Position numbers and translations under genes: made by a program | Part shown: positions 6,673-9,351 of the stretch, piece after piece | Numbering within the stretch: the first letter of the stretch is position 1 | Layout of the letters: every line of letters begins with the position of its first letter | Assembly (NCBI GenBank): GCA_019310195.1 | Contig: JAFDET010000120.1 | Location: forward strand, 1-9,351 | DNA: 9,351 bases | Reading direction: 5' to 3' | DNA from: Deltaproteobacteria bacterium | GTDB taxonomy: Bacteria > Myxococcota_A > UBA9160 > JAFDET01 | Notes under the pieces: generated by a model | Told to the model about the DNA's origin: nothing | Seen by the model: only the letters and a program-made list of their open reading frames with translations | The model's database searches: none

Positions 6673-6752
6673 ACCATCAGGATCGGGGTCCCCGTGGGGA
6701 TTCATCTTCCCCGCTGGTGGCCACCGGTCCGGGGCGCTACCCGTGCGTCGCG
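6673..6752 (+). other. Leader or intergenic stretch upstream of the GCS2 gene
   Basis: This stretch has no gene. It contains GGGGTCCCC (6685-6693), a possible stem GGGGA/TCCCC (6696-6700 with 6708-6712, 7-nt loop) and the palindrome GGTGGCCACC (6716-6725). In GC-rich DNA such small stems can occur by chance. No clear -10/-35 pair or Shine-Dalgarno was found for the plus-strand genes. GTG at 6717 and ATG at 6654 are in frame with the GCS2 gene and are alternative starts. Confidence 0.4.
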
Positions 6753-8237
6753 ATGGGCCAGGACATCGACCGCGAAGACTTCGACGAGGCCGACTACGAG
6801 CACTTCGTCGAGCTGCTCCAGCAGGACCTCCAGGCCCTGCGAGAGCTGGTGGCCCGACCCGGCTTCGGCGAGGGCCCGCCCTCGGTGGGGGCGGAGGTGG
6901 AGCTCTGCCTGGTGGACGCCGACGGGCGCCCCCTTCTCCGCAACCTCGAGGTGGTGGAGGCCTGCGACGACGAGCGCGTCACCGTAGAGCTCAACCGCTT
7001 CAACCTGGAGTTCATGACCACGCCGCGCCCCCTGGCCGGGTCGCCCTTCACGGCTCTGGGCGCCGAGATCCAAGAGCTGCTGGAGCGGCTGAACCAGGCG
7101 GCCCGGGCCCACGGCGGGCGCGTGGCGGCGGTGGGCATCCTGCCGACCCTGCGCGCCGAGGACGTGCAGTCCGAGGCCTTGACCGATGTGGCGCGCTTCC
7201 GGGCCCTCTCCAAGGGGATCCGGCGCCTGCGCCACGGCGGCTTCGACGTGGTCATCGACGGGCCGGATCCGCTGGACATCACCTGCGACGACGTGACCTT
7301 CGAGGGCGCCAACACCTCGCTCCAGCTCCACGTGCGGGTCTCGCCGAGCGAGTTCGCCGACACCTTCAATGCGGCGCAGATCGCAACGGGGCCGGTGCTG
7401 GCCATCGCCGGGAACAGCCCGACCTTTCTGGGCCACCGGCTGTGGGAGGAGACGCGCATCCCGCTCTTCAAGCAGGCGGTGGACGAGCGCGACGAGGTGA
7501 CCGAGTCCTGGCGCCCGGCCCGCGTCTCCTTCGGCAACGGATGGGTGCGCGAGGGTGCGCTCGAGCTCTTCACCGAGACGGTGGCGCTGCACGCGCCGCT
7601 GCTGCCGGTGGTGGGTCGAGAAGACTCGGTGGCTGCGGTGCGCCGCGGCGAGACGCCCATCCTGGAGGAGCTGCGCCTGCACCACGGCACGGTGTGGCGC
7701 TGGAACCGCGCCATCTACGACCCGAAGGGGGGCGGCCACCTGCGCATCGAGCTGCGCTGCCTTCCCTCCGGCCCGTCGGTGATCGACATGCAGGCGAACA
7801 TGGCGCTGCTGGTGGGGCTGACCTTCGGCCTGCGCGAACAGGTGGATTGGATGACCACCGCCCTGCCCTTCGAGAACGCCCAGCGCAACAGCTACCGGGC
7901 CGCCAAGCACGGCCTGGAGGCGATGCTGCTGTGGCCCTCGCACACGCCGCCCTCGCCCCAGCCCATTCCGGCGCGGGCGCTGCTGCTCGATCTGCTGCCG
8001 ACGGCGCGCGCCGGCCTCGACGTGGTGGGCGTTGATGCCGAGGAGGCCGACAAGCTGCTGGGCGTGGTGGCCGAGCGGCTGGAGACCTGCCAGACCGGCG
8101 CGCACTGGCAGCGCTGCGTGCTCGAGCGGCTGGAGCGCGACCGTCCCCGCGAGGCCGCGCTGGCGGCGATGCTGGAGCGCTACCTGGAGAACGCAGCTTC
8201 CGGCGAGCCCGTGCACCGCTGGCCGCTGGATTCGTGA
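6753..8237 (+). CDS. GCS2-family ATP-dependent carboxylate-amine ligase (glutamate-cysteine ligase-like)
   Basis: The 494-residue protein belongs to the GCS2 group, which includes plant- and proteobacterial-type glutamate-cysteine ligases and YbdK-like carboxylate-amine ligases. They activate a carboxylate (usually the gamma-carboxyl of glutamate) with ATP and join it to an amine. Visible motifs: GAEVEL (46-51), with the ExE pair Glu48/Glu50 expected to bind metal; ELNRFNLEF (79-87); GANTSLQLHV (185-194), the usual ligand strand; IAGNSP (218-223); a family-like YDPKGGGHLRIELRCLPSG (322-340); and YRAAKHGLEA (381-390). The start at ATG 6753 gives the Glu/Asp-rich N-terminus; no Shine-Dalgarno is seen. 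It overlaps the following peptidase gene by 4 nt (GTGA), so the two are cotranslated. Whether it makes gamma-glutamylcysteine or another glutamyl amide cannot be told. The pairing with an amide hydrolase argues for a less usual substrate, but a glutathione role is not excluded. Confidence 0.85.
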   Translation: MGQDIDREDFDEADYEHFVELLQQDLQALRELVARPGFGEGPPSVGAEVELCLVDADGRPLLRNLEVVEACDDERVTVELNRFNLEFMTTPRPLAGSPFTALGAEIQELLERLNQAARAHGGRVAAVGILPTLRAEDVQSEALTDVARFRALSKGIRRLRHGGFDVVIDGPDPLDITCDDVTFEGANTSLQLHVRVSPSEFADTFNAAQIATGPVLAIAGNSPTFLGHRLWEETRIPLFKQAVDERDEVTESWRPARVSFGNGWVREGALELFTETVALHAPLLPVVGREDSVAAVRRGETPILEELRLHHGTVWRWNRAIYDPKGGGHLRIELRCLPSGPSVIDMQANMALLVGLTFGLREQVDWMTTALPFENAQRNSYRAAKHGLEAMLLWPSHTPPSPQPIPARALLLDLLPTARAGLDVVGVDAEEADKLLGVVAERLETCQTGAHWQRCVLERLERDRPREAALAAMLERYLENAASGEPVHRWPLDS

Positions 8238-9268
8238 GCGAGGAAGAGCGGCCGACGCTGCGGGTGCTCGAGGCGCCCGCGCGGGAGGCCCTGCCCGACA
8301 CGGTGGAGGCGTTCCTGGCGCGCCTGGGCGGACCGACCCTGGTGCATCTAGCGGGACGCGACCGCAGCCGGATCCGGGCCTTCTCGACCCTGCTGCACGG
8401 CAACGAGCCCTCGGGCGTGCGGGCCCTGCACCGCTGGCTGCGCAGCGACGCCCAGCCGGCGGTGGACATGCTCTGCTTCGTGGGCGCCGTAGACGCGGCG
8501 CGTGCCGCGCCCGGCTTCGCCCAGCGCATGCTCCACGGCTCGCGCGACCTGAACCGCTGCTTCCAGGCGCCCTACGAGGGACACGAGGGCGAGCTGGCCG
8601 AGGCGCTGCTGCGCCGGCTGCGCGACCACGCGTGCGAGGCACTGATCGACGTCCACAACAACACGGGACACAATCCGCCCTACGCCGTCGCCACGCGCAC
8701 GGATCCCGAGCGCCTGGCCCTGTGCGGCTGGTTCGCCGAGCGCTTCGTGGACTGCAACCTGCGCCTGGGCACGCTGATCGAGGCCACCGAGGACGACTTC
8801 CCGGGCATCGCCCTGGAGTGCGGCCGCGCAGGGGATCCGCTTGCCGACGCGGCGGCCTTCGAGCTGGTGTCGCGCTACTTCGAGACGGACCGCATCCCCT
8901 GGAAGCAAGAACGGCCGCTCCAGATCCTGCACGAGCCCGTGCGCATCCGCCTGGCGCCGGGAACCGAGGTGGCCTTCGCCGACGCGGCGCAGCCGGGCGC
9001 CGACTTCACGGTGGTGGGCGACATCGACCGGCACAACTTCGAGCGCGTGGCGCCGGGCACCCCGGTGGGCTGGCTGCGCGACGGCTCGCCGTGGCCGGTG
9101 GAAGCCCACGGAGCCGACGACGTGGACGTATCGCAGCAGCTCTTCGTGGCTCGCGACGGCATGCTCCAGACGCGCCGCGAGTTGGTGCCTATGATGATGA
9201 CCACCGCCCCCTCGGTGGCCCAGCTCGACTGCCTCTTCTACGCCGTCCGCCCCCGCAACGTCGAGTAG
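8234..9268 (+). CDS. AspA/AstE-like zinc carboxypeptidase (M14 superfamily)
   Basis: This 344-residue protein has the motif set of the succinylglutamate desuccinylase/aspartoacylase branch of M14 peptidases: HGNE (55-58; His55 and Glu58 as zinc ligands), GSRDLNR (102-108; substrate carboxylate and active-site Asn/Arg), IDVHNNTGHNPPY (138-150; His141 as third zinc ligand) and LECG (194-197; Glu195 as general base). The C-terminal part (about 225-344) is a beta-rich domain as in AstE/AspA. The family removes an acyl or acidic group from the amine of an amino acid, such as succinylglutamate or N-acetylaspartate. The neighbouring ligase suggests a glutamyl or related amide as substrate, which is inference. 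The start is GTG at 8234, overlapping the ligase stop codon by 4 nt; no separate ribosome binding site is seen. The stop codon TAG (9266-9268) lies inside a large palindrome. Confidence 0.9.
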   Translation: MSEEERPTLRVLEAPAREALPDTVEAFLARLGGPTLVHLAGRDRSRIRAFSTLLHGNEPSGVRALHRWLRSDAQPAVDMLCFVGAVDAARAAPGFAQRMLHGSRDLNRCFQAPYEGHEGELAEALLRRLRDHACEALIDVHNNTGHNPPYAVATRTDPERLALCGWFAERFVDCNLRLGTLIEATEDDFPGIALECGRAGDPLADAAAFELVSRYFETDRIPWKQERPLQILHEPVRIRLAPGTEVAFADAAQPGADFTVVGDIDRHNFERVAPGTPVGWLRDGSPWPVEAHGADDVDVSQQLFVARDGMLQTRRELVPMMMTTAPSVAQLDCLFYAVRPRNVE

Positions 9269-9347
9269 TCAACCTACGGGACAGTCCCATTAGTTTCCTC
9301 TCACGACGTGAGCGGAAACTAATGGGACTGTCCCGTAGGTTGACTAC
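9265..9347. repeat. 83-bp near-perfect palindrome, REP/MITE-like element
   Basis: Left arm 9265-9298 and right arm 9314-9347 are exact reverse complements over 34 bp. The inner 15 nt carry a further pair, CTCACG (9300-9305) and CGTGAG (9307-9312), around the central base at 9306. One T/C mismatch (9299 with 9313) is the only break, so the whole can fold into a single long hairpin. Each arm also contains its own short palindrome, GGGACAGTCCC (9278-9288) and GGGACTGTCCC (9324-9334). The composition is less GC-rich than the genes, with ATTAGTTT in the arm, which suggests an acquired element. It could act as a transcription terminator for the plus-strand pair, but no T-tract follows. No transposase is seen in the window. 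Confidence 0.88.
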
Positions 9348-9351
9348 CAGC

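Noticed and set aside
6654..6752. Ligase start at ATG 6654, giving a 33-residue extension
   Set aside because: That ATG lies inside the operator-like repeats, has no Shine-Dalgarno, and the added residues look unrelated to the family.
6702..8642. Minus-strand open frame of 646 codons opposite the ligase and peptidase genes
   Set aside because: It crosses two genes with clear catalytic motifs on the plus strand and has no motif itself.
9269..9351. Classic rho-independent terminator after the peptidase gene
   Set aside because: The hairpin is far longer than a usual terminator and no T-tract follows it in the window; termination by the structure remains possible but is not shown.

Overview
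The window is a compact, very GC-rich bacterial chromosome segment. It carries eight protein-coding genes in two divergent blocks and very little non-coding DNA. Third codon positions are almost all G or C, which opens many long spurious frames opposite the real genes. The gene content (class I DAHP synthase of AroG type, a GT-C membrane glycosyltransferase, a GCS2-family ligase, an AspA/AstE-type peptidase) and composition suit a high-GC Gram-negative bacterium, for example a myxobacterial or other deltaproteobacterial lineage. That placement is inference; no rRNA or tRNA is present to test it.

Left block, minus strand, read from about 6627 down to 1. It appears to be one operon of six genes with junctions of 19 nt or less, apart from one of 23 nt. 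The order is: (i) a ribbon-helix-helix (RHH) protein with a C-terminal zinc-ribbon-like motif; (ii) a membrane-anchored metallophosphoesterase; (iii) DAHP synthase (aroG), the first enzyme of aromatic amino-acid synthesis; (iv) a GT39/ArnT-like membrane glycosyltransferase; (v) a membrane-anchored SGNH/GDSL hydrolase; (vi) a secreted DNRLRE-like protein that runs off the left edge. The last three look like a cell-envelope or exopolysaccharide module. aroG is a metabolic gene embedded among envelope genes.

Centre, 6628-6752. This is the divergent intergenic region. Beside the RHH gene it holds a cluster of TCACG/CGTGA repeats, including a 14-bp inverted repeat with one mismatch. The repeats overlap a candidate promoter placed so that the RHH mRNA would be leaderless. 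This is a good candidate autoregulatory operator.

Right block, plus strand, 6753-9268. A GCS2-family ATP-dependent carboxylate-amine ligase is followed, with a 4-nt GTGA overlap, by an AspA/AstE-like zinc carboxypeptidase. Together they look like a ligase and hydrolase acting on the same type of amide bond.

Right end, 9265-9347. An 83-bp, almost perfect palindrome begins within the peptidase stop codon. It looks like a REP- or MITE-like repeat element and is the only part of the window with repeat character. No rRNA, tRNA, CRISPR array, transposase, riboswitch or origin was found.
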